This document shows, piece by piece, positions 47,386-55,667 of a stretch of DNA of 64,000 bases (position 1 is its first letter; each line of letters starts with the position of its first letter). The position numbers were made by a program, and so were the translations under genes. The stretch spans positions 289,390 through 353,389 of the forward strand of contig NZ_JAIHON010000013.1 in the NCBI RefSeq assembly GCF_021173675.1. The letters are read 5' to 3'. The notes under the pieces were generated by a model. The model was not told the DNA's origin and made no database searches. It saw only the letters and a list, made by a program, of their open reading frames with translations. Origin of the DNA: Streptomyces lincolnensis (GTDB lineage: Bacteria; Actinomycetota; Actinomycetes; Streptomycetales; Streptomycetaceae).

Positions 47386-47496
47386 GGTGTGAGCCTCCTT
47401 CCCGCTCGGGGGCCGGGTACCCGCACCCGGCCCCCGCACGCAGCTCCGTCGGGGCGGTGGGTGTGCGGCCTGCCGTGCCGGGCCACGCGCCCGCCG

Positions 47497-48195
47497 TCAG
47501 GCGCCCTCGTGGTCGGACGTGACCGTCGCCAGCACATCGGTGACAACGACCAGGGCGCCCTCGACCGGCCACCCGCCGTCCCCGTCGGTCACGGTGCCCG
47601 CCAGCCCGCTGGTGCCGGAGAGCCGCACGTCGTACGTCACCGGCTCCTCGCCCACCACCACGGTGGCGGCCTGCGGGCGGTGGCCGTCGGCCGCCGCGAT
47701 CAGGACGTACGAGCCGGCGCCCGGCGTCGGCAGCGTGTACCGGCCGTCGGTACGGGCGAGGGTCCGGCCGAGCTGGCGCCCCGACAGGGAGATCAGCGTC
47801 AGGGTGGCACCGTCCACGCCCGCGCCTTTCGGGCCACGGACCTGGCCGCCGGTGGACGGCCCGGCCGGGGCGGTGGTCGGGTCCCCGCTTGCGACCGGGG
47901 CGTACGCCGACGCCCGCTTCCGGAGCCCTCCGGCGCCCACGAGCGCCAGTTCGCGCTGCGGCTGCGGCTGCGGCTGGGACGCCGTGGCCGCAACCTCGGA
48001 GTCCGCGCTCTCCCGCTCGGCCTCCGCGCGCAGGCCCTCGCCCTCGACGTCCACGTCGGGCAGGGCGCGGTCCAGCCACTTCGGCAGCCACCAGGCAGCC
48101 TTGCCCAGCAGGGCCAGGACCGCCGGGACGATGGCCGTCCGGACGACGAACGCGTCGGGAATCGGGCGCTGCCGGGGACTGGGGGTGGGGTTCAC
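47497..48195 (-). CDS. MMPL-transporter C-terminal remnant fused to carboxypeptidase-regulatory-like repeats
   Basis: 232 residues; GTG start overlaps the TetR stop (GTGA), so it is translated with TetR. Residues about 10-40 read IPDAFVVRTAIVPAVLALLG then KAAWWLPKWLDRALPDVDV, which is the tail of an MMPL/RND lipid transporter (last helix and 'WWLPxWLDRxLP' end), but the preceding 600 or more residues are gone. The rest (about 95-232) is two carboxypeptidase-regulatory/collagen-binding-like beta domains (GAGVDGATLTLISLSGRQLG, DGRYTLPTPGAGSYVLIAAA, LAGTVTDGDGGWPVEGALVV). Most likely a large in-frame deletion joined the start region to the tail of a TetR-controlled transporter gene. May still make a small membrane-anchored protein. 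Confidence 0.7.
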   Translation of the reverse strand: MNPTPSPRQRPIPDAFVVRTAIVPAVLALLGKAAWWLPKWLDRALPDVDVEGEGLRAEAERESADSEVAATASQPQPQPQRELALVGAGGLRKRASAYAPVASGDPTTAPAGPSTGGQVRGPKGAGVDGATLTLISLSGRQLGRTLARTDGRYTLPTPGAGSYVLIAAADGHRPQAATVVVGEEPVTYDVRLSGTSGLAGTVTDGDGGWPVEGALVVVTDVLATVTSDHEGA

Positions 48196-48782
48196 ACGCC
48201 GAGAGGGGGGAGGACCACGGCGTCGAGGTAGGACCGGAAGAACGCCTGTGTCGGCGGCCGGTTCTCGATCATGGCGCAGGTGATGAAGGCACCGATCATC
48301 ATGTGGGGCACGTAGTCCAGCGCGGAGTTGTCCGCCCGGACCTCGCCGCGGTCGACGGCGCGCCGGAGCACCCGGCTCAACTCGTCCACCTCCGGTTCGA
48401 TGAGCAGTTCGCGGAAGGCCCGTCTGAGGTCCGGGTTGTGGTGCATGGCCATGACCAGAGCACGCATCAACGCGGAGCTCTCCTCCAGGTCGGTGTCGTC
48501 CTCGTGCGACAGCAGGGCGTAGAAGTCGCCCCGCAGCGACCCGGTGTCGGTGTCGGCGACGCCGCCGGGCTTGTGGTGGCGCATCGCCCGGGCGACCAGC
48601 TCGGCCTTGCCGCCCCACTGCCGGTACAGCGTCGCCTTGCTGGCTCTGGTGCGCGCGGCCACGGTGTCCATGGTCAGCGAGTCGTAGCCGACCTCCCGGA
48701 GCAGGTCGAGCACGGCCGCGTACAGCTCCGCCTCGCGCTCCGGTGTGATCCGACCGCGACGGGGTGCTGCGACCTCCGTCAT
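48192..48782 (-). CDS. TetR-family transcriptional regulator
   Basis: 196 residues from ATG 48782 with GGAGG nine bases upstream (a GTG at 48791 would leave no room for the ribosome site). N-terminal helix-turn-helix: VGYDSLTMDTVAARTRASKA then TLYRQWGGKAELV (about 30-62). The ligand domain is longer than average and similar to regulators of MMPL/drug-exporter genes. Two near-identical 15-bp palindromes lie just upstream of its start, so it very likely represses itself and the coupled remnant gene. Ligand unknown. Confidence 0.9.
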   Translation of the reverse strand: MTEVAAPRRGRITPEREAELYAAVLDLLREVGYDSLTMDTVAARTRASKATLYRQWGGKAELVARAMRHHKPGGVADTDTGSLRGDFYALLSHEDDTDLEESSALMRALVMAMHHNPDLRRAFRELLIEPEVDELSRVLRRAVDRGEVRADNSALDYVPHMMIGAFITCAMIENRPPTQAFFRSYLDAVVLPPLGV

Positions 48783-48802
48783 CCCACTCACCTCCCGTGT
48801 GA

Positions 48803-48817
48803 ACGAAACGGTTTCGT
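48803..48817. promoter_or_regulatory. TetR operator 1
   Basis: Palindrome ACGAAAC-G-GTTTCGT, perfect 7-bp arms. It lies 21 bases upstream of the TetR start (48782). A matching site lies 60 bases away. Confidence 0.8.
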
Positions 48818-48862
48818 ACGGACGGTTCTCATGTCCCCGACCTTACTCCGAAAACTACGAAA

Positions 48863-48877
48863 ACGAAACCGTTTCGT
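48863..48877. promoter_or_regulatory. TetR operator 2
   Basis: Palindrome ACGAAAC-C-GTTTCGT; with flanks it is the reverse complement of operator 1 (core TACGAAACNGTTTCGT). Centre-to-centre distance to operator 1 is 60 bases, suitable for two dimers on one promoter. Confidence 0.8.
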
Positions 48878-48934
48878 ACATGAGTCCGACAGGGGACCGG
48901 AACGACGTGAACGGGAGTGGCCCCGCCCGGATCC

Positions 48935-49576
48935 TTAGCCGGGTGTGCCCTGCCCCGAACTGAGCCCGTCGATCAGGAGGTCCCCGAGTTCGGAGAAGGC
49001 GTCGCCGGCGGTCAGGCCGGTGCGCTCGAGCAGAACCCCCGACTGGACCGCGTCGATGGTCACGGCCACGACCTGGGCGGCGAAGTGCCCGTTGAGCGCG
49101 CGGAAGACGCCCGCCCGCACGCCCTCCTCGATCATTTCGTGGACCCGTTGCGCGGCGGCGGCGGAGTTCTTGCGGTAGATCTGCGCCGTCGGTTCGTAAC
49201 CGACCATGTCGTCGTAGAAGGCGTGGGAATGACGGCGCATGGCGGTGCCGACGCCGGCGAGGTAGACCCGGATGCGCTGCCTGGGGTCGGGCTCGGCCTG
49301 GACGGCCTGCTCGATCTCGGCCGTCGCCTCCCGGAAGAAGGCGCGGGTGACCGCCAGCACCAGCTGTTCCTTCGTGGAGGCCAGGCTGTACAGCGTGGCC
49401 TTGGAGCACCCCAGTCGCTGGGCGAGCTCATCCATGGTCACCGCGGTGAAACCCTCGGCCAGGATGATCGCCTCGGCCTGGCGCAGCAGTTCGTCACGCC
49501 GACGGGTGTCGACCACCCGCCTGCGCGCCGTTCGGCGCGGGCGTCGGTCACGCGAGTCAGTTGGGGCCGTCACCAC
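48935..49576 (-). CDS. TetR-family transcriptional regulator, next to the CocE/acyl-CoA operon
   Basis: 213 residues from GTG 49576 (GTG 49573 is also possible), with GGGAGAC just upstream. The first 25 residues are strongly basic (RDRRPRRTARRRVVDTRRRD), then a TetR helix-turn-helix: GFTAVTMDELAQRLGCSKAT then LYSLASTKEQLV (about 42-73). Ligand domain with many Arg/His. It follows the SDR gene of the catabolic operon by 73 bases on the same strand, so it may be cotranscribed and control the promoter at 54615-54644; equally it might control nearby TetR targets. Ligand probably an acyl-CoA or aromatic acid, by analogy only. Confidence 0.88.
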   Translation of the reverse strand: MVTAPTDSRDRRPRRTARRRVVDTRRRDELLRQAEAIILAEGFTAVTMDELAQRLGCSKATLYSLASTKEQLVLAVTRAFFREATAEIEQAVQAEPDPRQRIRVYLAGVGTAMRRHSHAFYDDMVGYEPTAQIYRKNSAAAAQRVHEMIEEGVRAGVFRALNGHFAAQVVAVTIDAVQSGVLLERTGLTAGDAFSELGDLLIDGLSSGQGTPG

Positions 49577-49649
49577 AGCAGTCTCCCATGGGCGTCTCCC
49601 CCGGAAGCGGGAGTCTCCCCGGAAGCGGTGGGTGACTGTCGCGGCGGCG

Positions 49650-50399
49650 TTATCGGATCGAGGATCCGATGGAGATGCCGCCGTCCACGTCCAGGACGAC
49701 GCCGGTGATGTAACCGGCCGCCTCGCTGGCGAGGAAGGCCGCGGCTTCGGCGATGTCCTCGGGCCGGCCGGTGTGGCGCATGGGGATCTTGTGGGTGAGT
49801 TTGTCGCGTGCGGGGCCGTTCATGGAGGCGAGCATGGGGGTCTCGATGAGGCCCGGGGCGATGGCGTTGGCGGTGATGCCGTGCCGGGCGCCTTCGAGGG
49901 CGAGGGTGCGGGTCATGCCGACGATGCCGGCCTTGGCGGCCACGTAGTTGGTCTGGCCGAAGTTCCCGCGCCAGGACATGGAGGAGAAGCTGACGATACG
50001 GCCGTAGCCCTGGCGTTTCATGGGGCCGAACGCGGCGCGGGCGCAGTGGAAGCCGCCGGTGAGGCTGACGTCGATGACCGCGTGCCAGTCGTCGTCGGTG
50101 ATGTCCTCGACGCGGTTGTCGCGGATGATGCCGGCGTTGTTGATCAGCACGTCGAGGCGGCCCAGTTCGCCGGTGACGCCGTCGATCCAGGCGTTGACCC
50201 GGGCCGAGTCGGTCACGTCCACCCTGTCGGTGCGGAGTGTCGCGTCGGTGATGGTCTCGGCGGCGCGGGTGAGGGCCTGTTCATTGACGTCGGCCAGCGC
50301 GACCGCGGCGCCCTCGGCGGCGAACCGGGTCGCCATGGCGAGGCCGAGGCCTTGTGCGGCGCCGGTGATGGCGACGACCCGTCCCTGGTAGCGATTCAC
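49650..50399 (-). CDS. SDR-family NAD(P)-dependent oxidoreductase (3-oxoacyl reductase-like)
   Basis: 249 residues, GTG start overlapping the upstream stop. Cofactor motif TGAAQGLGLA (about 13-22), NNAG (about 88-91), catalytic Ser in SFSSMSWRG (about 136-144), YVAAK (about 153-157) with a catalytic Tyr and Lys, and GLIETPM after the PG motif. Classical SDR of the FabG type; acts in an acyl-CoA catabolic operon, so a 3-hydroxyacyl-CoA dehydrogenase-like step is likely. Last catabolic gene before the TetR gene. Confidence 0.9.
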   Translation of the reverse strand: MNRYQGRVVAITGAAQGLGLAMATRFAAEGAAVALADVNEQALTRAAETITDATLRTDRVDVTDSARVNAWIDGVTGELGRLDVLINNAGIIRDNRVEDITDDDWHAVIDVSLTGGFHCARAAFGPMKRQGYGRIVSFSSMSWRGNFGQTNYVAAKAGIVGMTRTLALEGARHGITANAIAPGLIETPMLASMNGPARDKLTHKIPMRHTGRPEDIAEAAAFLASEAAGYITGVVLDVDGGISIGSSIR

Positions 50400-51184
50400 T
50401 TGGTGTCCGTTTTCGTGGTGGAGGGAGCGAGGAAGTCCCGCAGGGCGTCGGCCACCGAGCTCGCCGACCAGTTGTCGGCGAAGGTGGCCAGTTCCTCGCG
50501 CAGGGCCTGCTCGGGGGCGATCCCGTCGATCCGGTGCAGCAGCGTCTTGAGGCGTTGCTGGGCGGGGCTGTGGCGGTCGGCCAACTGGTGGCAGATCCGG
50601 GTGGCGGTGGCGTCGAGGTCGGCCTCGGGCACGATCGCGTGGATCCAGCCGGTGGGCGCGAACGCGGTCGCGGGCAGCAGTTCGCCGGTCAGCAGGAGCC
50701 AGCGCGACAGACCCCGGCCGACCGCGCCGGGCAGCCGGACGCTGGACCCGCCGGCCGGCACCAGCCGCCTCTGCAGATGGCCGTCGCCGATGAGCGTGGT
50801 GTCGGCGGCGACGACGACATCGCAGGCCAGCGCGAGTTCCAGGCCCCCGGCGACGGCGTGACCGTGCAGCACGGCGACCCATGGCTTCGGGCTCGCCGCG
50901 ATACGGCTGAAGCAGGCCGAGACGTCGGTCAGGAAGCCGACCGGGTTGTCGCCGCGGTCGTCCAGCTCGAGGAACTGGTGGAAGTCGCCGCCGGCACAGA
51001 AGCTCGGCCCTCTGCCCGCCACCGCGACGACCGCGGTGGCGGGGTCGGCCCCGGCGCTGGTGATCTGCTTGTCCAAGGCCTCGATCAGGGTGACGTCGAG
51101 GGCGTTGCGCCGCTCGGGGCGGTTGAGCAACAGCCACCGGACGGGGCCGCGTTGCTCGACGATGAGGGGGTCCGAGTCGGTCAC
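50396..51184 (-). CDS. Enoyl-CoA hydratase/isomerase family protein of the CocE operon
   Basis: 262 residues, GTG start overlapping the ligase stop (GTGA). Crotonase blocks: GRGPSFCAGGDFHQFLELDD (about 56-75) and VAVLHGHAVAGGLELALACD (about 101-120), and GGSSVRLPGAVGRGLSRWLL where the catalytic Glu would be. The second acidic residue is missing from the GxxxxLP region, so hydratase activity is uncertain; isomerase, hydrolase or lyase chemistry is possible. Second step after acyl-CoA activation in this operon. Confidence 0.88.
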   Translation of the reverse strand: MTDSDPLIVEQRGPVRWLLLNRPERRNALDVTLIEALDKQITSAGADPATAVVAVAGRGPSFCAGGDFHQFLELDDRGDNPVGFLTDVSACFSRIAASPKPWVAVLHGHAVAGGLELALACDVVVAADTTLIGDGHLQRRLVPAGGSSVRLPGAVGRGLSRWLLLTGELLPATAFAPTGWIHAIVPEADLDATATRICHQLADRHSPAQQRLKTLLHRIDGIAPEQALREELATFADNWSASSVADALRDFLAPSTTKTDTK

Positions 51185-52824
51185 TGTGTCTCTCGTTCGG
51201 TGAGTTCGACCCGTCGGCGTCTGCGCAGCAGGTAGCGCTGGGTCTTGCCGCTGGGCGTCTTGGGCAGGGCGTCGATGAAGTGGATCGAGCGCGGGTAGGC
51301 GTGGGCGGCATAGCGGGTCTTGACCAACCGCTGGAGTTCGGCGGCCAGTTCCGGTGAGCCGTCGCCGCCGTCGCGGAGGACGACGTACGCCTCGATGACC
51401 TCGCCGCGGACGTCGTCGGGTGCGCCGATGACACTGCACTCCACGACCGCGGGATGCTGGACGAGGACGCTCTCGATCTCGAACGGCCCGATCCGGTAAC
51501 CGGCCATGATGATCACGTCGTCGTCGCGGGAGGAGAAGAAGAAGTCGCCCTCGGCGTCGACCCGCCCGGCGTCGCCGGTGAGGTAATAGCGGCCGTCGGG
51601 GGTGAACTTGGAATGGCTCTGCCCGGGAATCTGGTAGTCGCGGAAGGTCATCAGCGGGCTGGCCGCCACGTCGATCGCGACCCGTCCGAGCACGCCCGGT
51701 CCGGCGGGCTCGTCCTTCTCGTCGGCCAGCACGGTGAGGCTCCAGCCGGGCACCGGCCGGCCCATCGATCCCGCCTTGAGGGGGCGGGCGAGTTCGGGAT
51801 GGTGGTGGTTGGCCAGGGGCATCCCGACCTCGGTCTGCCCGAAGTGGTCGTGCACGGCCAGGCCGAGCGCGGCGCCGGCCCACTCGTTGACCTCGGGAGT
51901 GAGGGGTTCACCCGCGCTGGAGGCCCGTCGCAGGCACAGCCCCGGCGGTACCGGCACCGACGAGGAGCGCAGCCCCCGGTACACGGTCGGCGCGGCGGTG
52001 AAGTCGGTGACCCGGTGGTCGACGAGGGTGCGCCAGGTCGTCTCGGCGGAGAACCCGCCGGACAGCAGCAGGCTGGGGATGCCGGCGGCCATCGGGGCGA
52101 GGACGGCGGCGTACAGCCCGTAGGCCCACCCGGGGTCGGCGGCGCACCAGTAGCCGCTGTCCCGGGTGACGCCGAGACCGTACTCCAGATAGATCTGCCA
52201 TCCGGCGATGTAGGAGACGGGGTGGATGACCCCCTTGGGCTTGCCGGTGGTGCCGGAGGTGAACATGTGCACCAGGGGTCCGTCGCCGCTGGTGGTGACG
52301 GCGGGCACCGGCTCCGGTGACGCGGCCGCGACGAGGTCGGCGAGGAGGAGGTCGCCGTGCGAGGTGCCGGTTCCGGTCACGACGACGCGGCGCCGAGGAT
52401 CGTCCGGCAGGTCGGGACCCGGATCGAGCTTGTGGCGCTGGTCCGGGTCGACGACCACCACGTGCGCACCCGCGCCCTCCAGGCGCAGGGCGATGGCCTG
52501 GGGTGCGAACGCGGTGAACAACGGGACGTAGACCGCGCCGAGCCGCCAGATCGCGAGGATGACGGTGACCAGGTCGGTGCTCTTGCCCATCAGGGTCGCC
52601 ACCCGGTCACCCGGCCCGACCCCCAGCCCCTGCAGCGCCCGGGCGTACCGGTGCGAGTTTGCGGCGAGATCGCCGTACGACAGGGTGGAAGCCTTGCCGT
52701 CGCTGTCGACCACGGTGAACGCGACGCGGTCGGCGGGGTGCCGGTCGCACAGCAGCCCGGCGACGTCGAGGGAGGGAGCCGCGAAGGTCGCGGTCAGCTC
52801 GGCGACCCGGTCCGCGGCGCTCAC
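51181..52824 (-). CDS. AMP-binding acyl-CoA (benzoate/medium-chain type) ligase
   Basis: 547 residues, GTG overlapping the upstream hydrolase stop (GTGA). ANL superfamily motifs: P-loop HMFTSGTTGKPKGVIHP (about 186-202), YWCAADPGWAYGLY (about 227-240), HDHFGQTEVG (about 325-334, substrate/ATP), YYLTGDAGRVDAEGDFFFSS (about 409-428; the GD hinge), and C-terminal PKTPSGKTQRYLLRRR with catalytic Lys (about 523-538). The ADPGWAYG and FGQTE forms are characteristic of acetyl/benzoyl-type ligases. Converts a carboxylic acid, ATP and CoA to acyl-CoA, AMP and PPi. Would activate the acid released by the CocE-like hydrolase. Confidence 0.9.
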   Translation of the reverse strand: MSAADRVAELTATFAAPSLDVAGLLCDRHPADRVAFTVVDSDGKASTLSYGDLAANSHRYARALQGLGVGPGDRVATLMGKSTDLVTVILAIWRLGAVYVPLFTAFAPQAIALRLEGAGAHVVVVDPDQRHKLDPGPDLPDDPRRRVVVTGTGTSHGDLLLADLVAAASPEPVPAVTTSGDGPLVHMFTSGTTGKPKGVIHPVSYIAGWQIYLEYGLGVTRDSGYWCAADPGWAYGLYAAVLAPMAAGIPSLLLSGGFSAETTWRTLVDHRVTDFTAAPTVYRGLRSSSVPVPPGLCLRRASSAGEPLTPEVNEWAGAALGLAVHDHFGQTEVGMPLANHHHPELARPLKAGSMGRPVPGWSLTVLADEKDEPAGPGVLGRVAIDVAASPLMTFRDYQIPGQSHSKFTPDGRYYLTGDAGRVDAEGDFFFSSRDDDVIIMAGYRIGPFEIESVLVQHPAVVECSVIGAPDDVRGEVIEAYVVLRDGGDGSPELAAELQRLVKTRYAAHAYPRSIHFIDALPKTPSGKTQRYLLRRRRRVELTERETQ

Positions 52825-54572
52825 GACCGGTCCTTGCGGTCGATGACCGGCAGCACCAGACGGCTGGGGTGGTTCGGCCCGTGATGGATGTGGTTGATCG
52901 CGGGGATCATCTGCTCCTCGCCCTCGTGAGCGATGACGCCGCCGGTGTTGGTGTTGCGGTCGTAGCGGGGGAAGTTGCTGCTGGAGACGTCCACGCGGAT
53001 GCGGTGACCGGGCAGGAACACATTGGAGGTGCCGGTCATGTCGACGGTGATCTCGTAGACCCTGCCGGGCTCCATCAGTTCTTCCGTGGCCAGGCCGCCC
53101 CGGTAGCGGGTGCGCAGGATCCCGTCACACAGGTTGATCGCCCTGCCGTCGGGAAAGACGTCGACGAGCTTGGCGGTGAAGTCGGTGTCCACCGCCGACG
53201 AGGAGACGAACAGGGTCAGGCTGACCGGGCCGGTGACCTCGACTGCCTCATCGAGCACGGGAGTTGCGAAGCACAGAACGTCCTCGCGGGCGGCGACCGT
53301 CCGCTGGTCGACCGGGCCGCAGAACCCCGGCGTCACCGGCATCGACGCGCCACCGGCCGAGGGAACCGGGCGGCGCGGGTCGTAGAGGTAGGTCTCGTGC
53401 CCGGTGTCGGCAGGCGCCTCGGGGGTCAACAGACCGTCGCCGTCCGCGGTGTTGGCGTGACCGGTGCTCGTGAGGTGGAGGTCGGTCCACCTCGTGTCGG
53501 GCAGCGGCCAGGCCTGCTCGTCGCGCCACTGGTCGATGCCCATCACGAAGATCTTGACCGGCGCCACGCCGTCCAGAGCGGTGGTGTCGCCGCGCAGCCA
53601 GTGGTCGAAGAACTTCACGTGCAGGTCCGTCAGGCCCATCATCTGGGCGTCGGCCGGCGGGCCGAAGGAGCGGTCGGGGTAGACACCGCTCGCGGACAGG
53701 TGGTCCCACGGACCGACGATCAGCCGCTGCCCCTCACGCGCCTGGGCGGTGCCCGCCTTCTGGCGTGCGGTGGTGTAGGTGCGCAGGGTCTGCCCGATGT
53801 AGAGGTCGTACCAGCCGCCGATGTTCAGCGCCGGGGCGGTGACGTTCTTGAGCTCGGGCGTGAGTTCCATGGCGTCCCAGTACGCGTCGTGGGAGGGGTG
53901 GGCCATCCAGTCGTCCCACCATTTGCCGTACGCCGCCAGGACCGGCACCTCGGCCGTCGGCAGCACGTCGTTGAGAGCCTCCGGGGCCAGGAGAGCCTGA
54001 CCGAGCTGCTGCACCTGGTCCACGGCCACGGAGCCCTCGCCGGCCGCCAGGGACCGCTGGGCGTCGGCCGTGTACATCATGGCGTTCCACATGGTGAGCA
54101 GGCTCAGCGAGAGGGCGCCGCCCGGGGAGTACCAGGGTGCCTCGTAGTTGTCGATCGAGGTGTAGGCCGGCGCGATCGCCTTGAGGCCCGGGGCGCCGGT
54201 CACGGCGGTCTCCCACTGGACCATCCCGAGGTAGGACGGCCCGTACATGCCCACCGTGCCGTCCGACCACGGCTGCTTGGTGATCCAGGCGACGGTGTCC
54301 TCGCCGTCGTGCCGGTCCGCCATATGAGGAACGAACTCGCCCTCCGAACGGTGGGTGCCCCGGCAGTCCTGCACCACCAGCGCGTAGCCGGCCTCCAGCA
54401 GAGCCAGGACGTTGGGCAGCGCGCCCTGGCCGAGGATGGCCGAGTCCTTGCTGTACGGCAGGCGCACGAGCAGCGTCGGAGCCGTTCCCTCGGCCGGACG
54501 CCACACGTTGGCGGCGAGGCCCACGCCGTCACGCATCGGGACCCGGACGTCTATGTCGTACAGGTGCTGCAT
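52821..54572 (-). CDS. CocE/NonD-family (S15-like) alpha/beta hydrolase
   Basis: 583 residues, GAGGAG before ATG 54572. Nucleophile elbow GPSYLGMVQW (about 109-118) with Ser in the GxSYxG pattern of cocaine esterase CocE and X-Pro dipeptidyl peptidases; early VPMRDGVGLAANVWRPAEG (about 11-29); oxyanion area DCRGTHRSEGEF; C-terminal jelly-roll (about 370-580) ending RIRVDVSSSNFPRYDRNTNT. No signal peptide, so intracellular. First gene of a four-gene operon; with the ligase, crotonase and SDR it suggests hydrolysis of an ester or amide, then CoA activation and beta-oxidation of the acid. Cocaine-type substrate is not implied. Confidence 0.9.
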   Translation of the reverse strand: MQHLYDIDVRVPMRDGVGLAANVWRPAEGTAPTLLVRLPYSKDSAILGQGALPNVLALLEAGYALVVQDCRGTHRSEGEFVPHMADRHDGEDTVAWITKQPWSDGTVGMYGPSYLGMVQWETAVTGAPGLKAIAPAYTSIDNYEAPWYSPGGALSLSLLTMWNAMMYTADAQRSLAAGEGSVAVDQVQQLGQALLAPEALNDVLPTAEVPVLAAYGKWWDDWMAHPSHDAYWDAMELTPELKNVTAPALNIGGWYDLYIGQTLRTYTTARQKAGTAQAREGQRLIVGPWDHLSASGVYPDRSFGPPADAQMMGLTDLHVKFFDHWLRGDTTALDGVAPVKIFVMGIDQWRDEQAWPLPDTRWTDLHLTSTGHANTADGDGLLTPEAPADTGHETYLYDPRRPVPSAGGASMPVTPGFCGPVDQRTVAAREDVLCFATPVLDEAVEVTGPVSLTLFVSSSAVDTDFTAKLVDVFPDGRAINLCDGILRTRYRGGLATEELMEPGRVYEITVDMTGTSNVFLPGHRIRVDVSSSNFPRYDRNTNTGGVIAHEGEEQMIPAINHIHHGPNHPSRLVLPVIDRKDRS

Positions 54573-54614
54573 CGGTGCTCCTCGTCGAGCAGGCGGGGGT
54601 GCCAGGATGTGGGT

Positions 54615-54644
54615 ACGTTAAGAGGTACGTTCGTACCCTGTCAA
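54615..54644 (-). promoter_or_regulatory. Promoter and operator of the CocE operon
   Basis: Read leftward: -35 TTGACA (54644-54639), 18-base spacer, -10 TAACGT (54620-54615). The spacer contains the palindrome GGTACG-TT-CGTACC (54624-54637), with a further half-site GGGTACG at 54611-54617. A TetR-type repressor bound here would block the promoter. The -35 is consensus, so the promoter should be strong when free. Confidence 0.75.
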
Positions 54645-54794
54645 TTACCCAGACATGGGGAAGCGGGGTCCCGCTCCCCGCGGGAGCGGGGTGATGTTCG
54701 TGGACGGCCTTCGGGTCAAAGGCGTGCGCGTGTACAGTGAGGAACGCCCTTGACCTGCACAAAGCGGGCAGGGAGCCGTCTTCTAGGAGTGCTG

Positions 54795-55214
54795 ATGCTG
54801 CGCACTATGCACAAGTCCAAGATCCACCGGGCCACCGTCACCCAGGCCGACCTGCACTACGTGGGATCGGTGACCATCGACGCGGATCTCCTCGACGCCG
54901 CCGACCTGCTGCCCGGCGAGCTCGTCCACATCGTCGACATCACCAACGGCGCCAGGCTGGAGACGTACGTCATCGAGGGCGTACGCGGCTCGGGCGTCGT
55001 CGGCATCAACGGCGCGGCGGCGCATCTCGTGCACCCCGGCGATCTGGTGATCATCATCAGTTACGCTCAGATGACCGACGCCGAGGCGCGGGAGTACGAG
55101 CCCCGGGTCGTGCACGTGGACCGCGACAACCGCATCGTGGCCCTGGGTGCCGACCTGTCCGAGCCGGTGCCGGGCTCCGACCAGGAGCGCAGCCCGCAGG
55201 CCGTCCCGGCCTGA
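54795..55214 (+). CDS. panD: Aspartate 1-decarboxylase
   Basis: 139 residues. The pyruvoyl enzyme converts L-aspartate to beta-alanine for pantothenate and CoA. The self-cleavage site is visible as YVGSVTID (Gly24-Ser25, where Ser becomes the pyruvoyl group), after MLRTMHKSKIHRATVTQADL; later blocks IVDITNGARLETYVIEG, GINGAAAHLVHPGDLVIIIS and YEPRVVHVDRDNRIV are typical. ATG 54795 with AGGAG five bases upstream; an upstream GTG-type extension is not needed. Single gene, likely with its own promoter in 54645-54794; panB/panC are not adjacent. Confidence 0.95.
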   Translation: MLRTMHKSKIHRATVTQADLHYVGSVTIDADLLDAADLLPGELVHIVDITNGARLETYVIEGVRGSGVVGINGAAAHLVHPGDLVIIISYAQMTDAEAREYEPRVVHVDRDNRIVALGADLSEPVPGSDQERSPQAVPA

Positions 55215-55263
55215 CCCACCGACCCTCGACGGCCCGCACGGCCTTCGGAGCAGGAGCGTGTCC

Positions 55264-55608
55264 ATGAGCGACATCGAGATCCGTGACGACCGGGCGGCGG
55301 GCCGCCTGGAGGCGGTCGACGGCGGCGAAGTCGTCGGCCACATCGAGTACTTCGTCCTCGACGCCCCCGCCACCGCGCTCGTCCCCGTCCACACGATCGT
55401 CGAACCCGCCCACGAGGGACAGGGCATCGCCGGCTCCCTGGCACGCGAGTTGTACGCCGGGGCCGAGCGCGAGGGAGTCGCCGTCGCCCCGCTCTGCCCC
55501 TACGTCGTCAAGTGGGCCGAACGCCACCCCGACGAGGCTCCGGCGGCGGACCCGGCGCTCCTGGACGCGGCCGAGCAGTGGCTGCGGGAGCACCCCGGGC
55601 GGTTCTGA
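55264..55608 (+). CDS. GNAT-like small N-acetyltransferase (COG2388/YidJ type)
   Basis: 114 residues. Core acetyl-CoA binding pattern VEPAHEGQGIAGSLARELYA (about 49-68) matches 'VPPxxRGQGIGxxLVxxAL' of the short GNAT group, with LCPYVVKWAERHPDE after it. GGAG and a 10-base spacer precede ATG 55264. Substrate unknown; this group often acetylates small metabolites or protein N-termini. It lies 49 bases after panD on the same strand and may be cotranscribed. The C-terminal codons GGRF-stop are the first unit of a tandem repeat that continues outside the gene. Confidence 0.85.
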   Translation: MSDIEIRDDRAAGRLEAVDGGEVVGHIEYFVLDAPATALVPVHTIVEPAHEGQGIAGSLARELYAGAEREGVAVAPLCPYVVKWAERHPDEAPAADPALLDAAEQWLREHPGRF

Positions 55609-55667
55609 GGCACGGGCGGTTCTGAGGGGCCGGGCGGTTCTGAGGCACCAAGTGGCTCTGAGGCACC
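55597..55667. repeat. Four tandem 17-18-bp repeats overlapping the GNAT stop codon
   Basis: Units GGGCGGTTCTGAGGCAC(C) at 55597-55613, 55614-55631, 55632-55649 and a diverged AAGTGGCTCTGAGGCACC at 55650-55667. Each unit includes a TGA, so the array duplicates the end of the gene. Confidence 0.8.

Noticed and set aside
48745..48963. A 72-residue plus-strand gene carrying the TetR operators
   Set aside because: The coding potential is explained by operator palindromes (NETVSY occurs twice because the site does); no ribosome site at its start.
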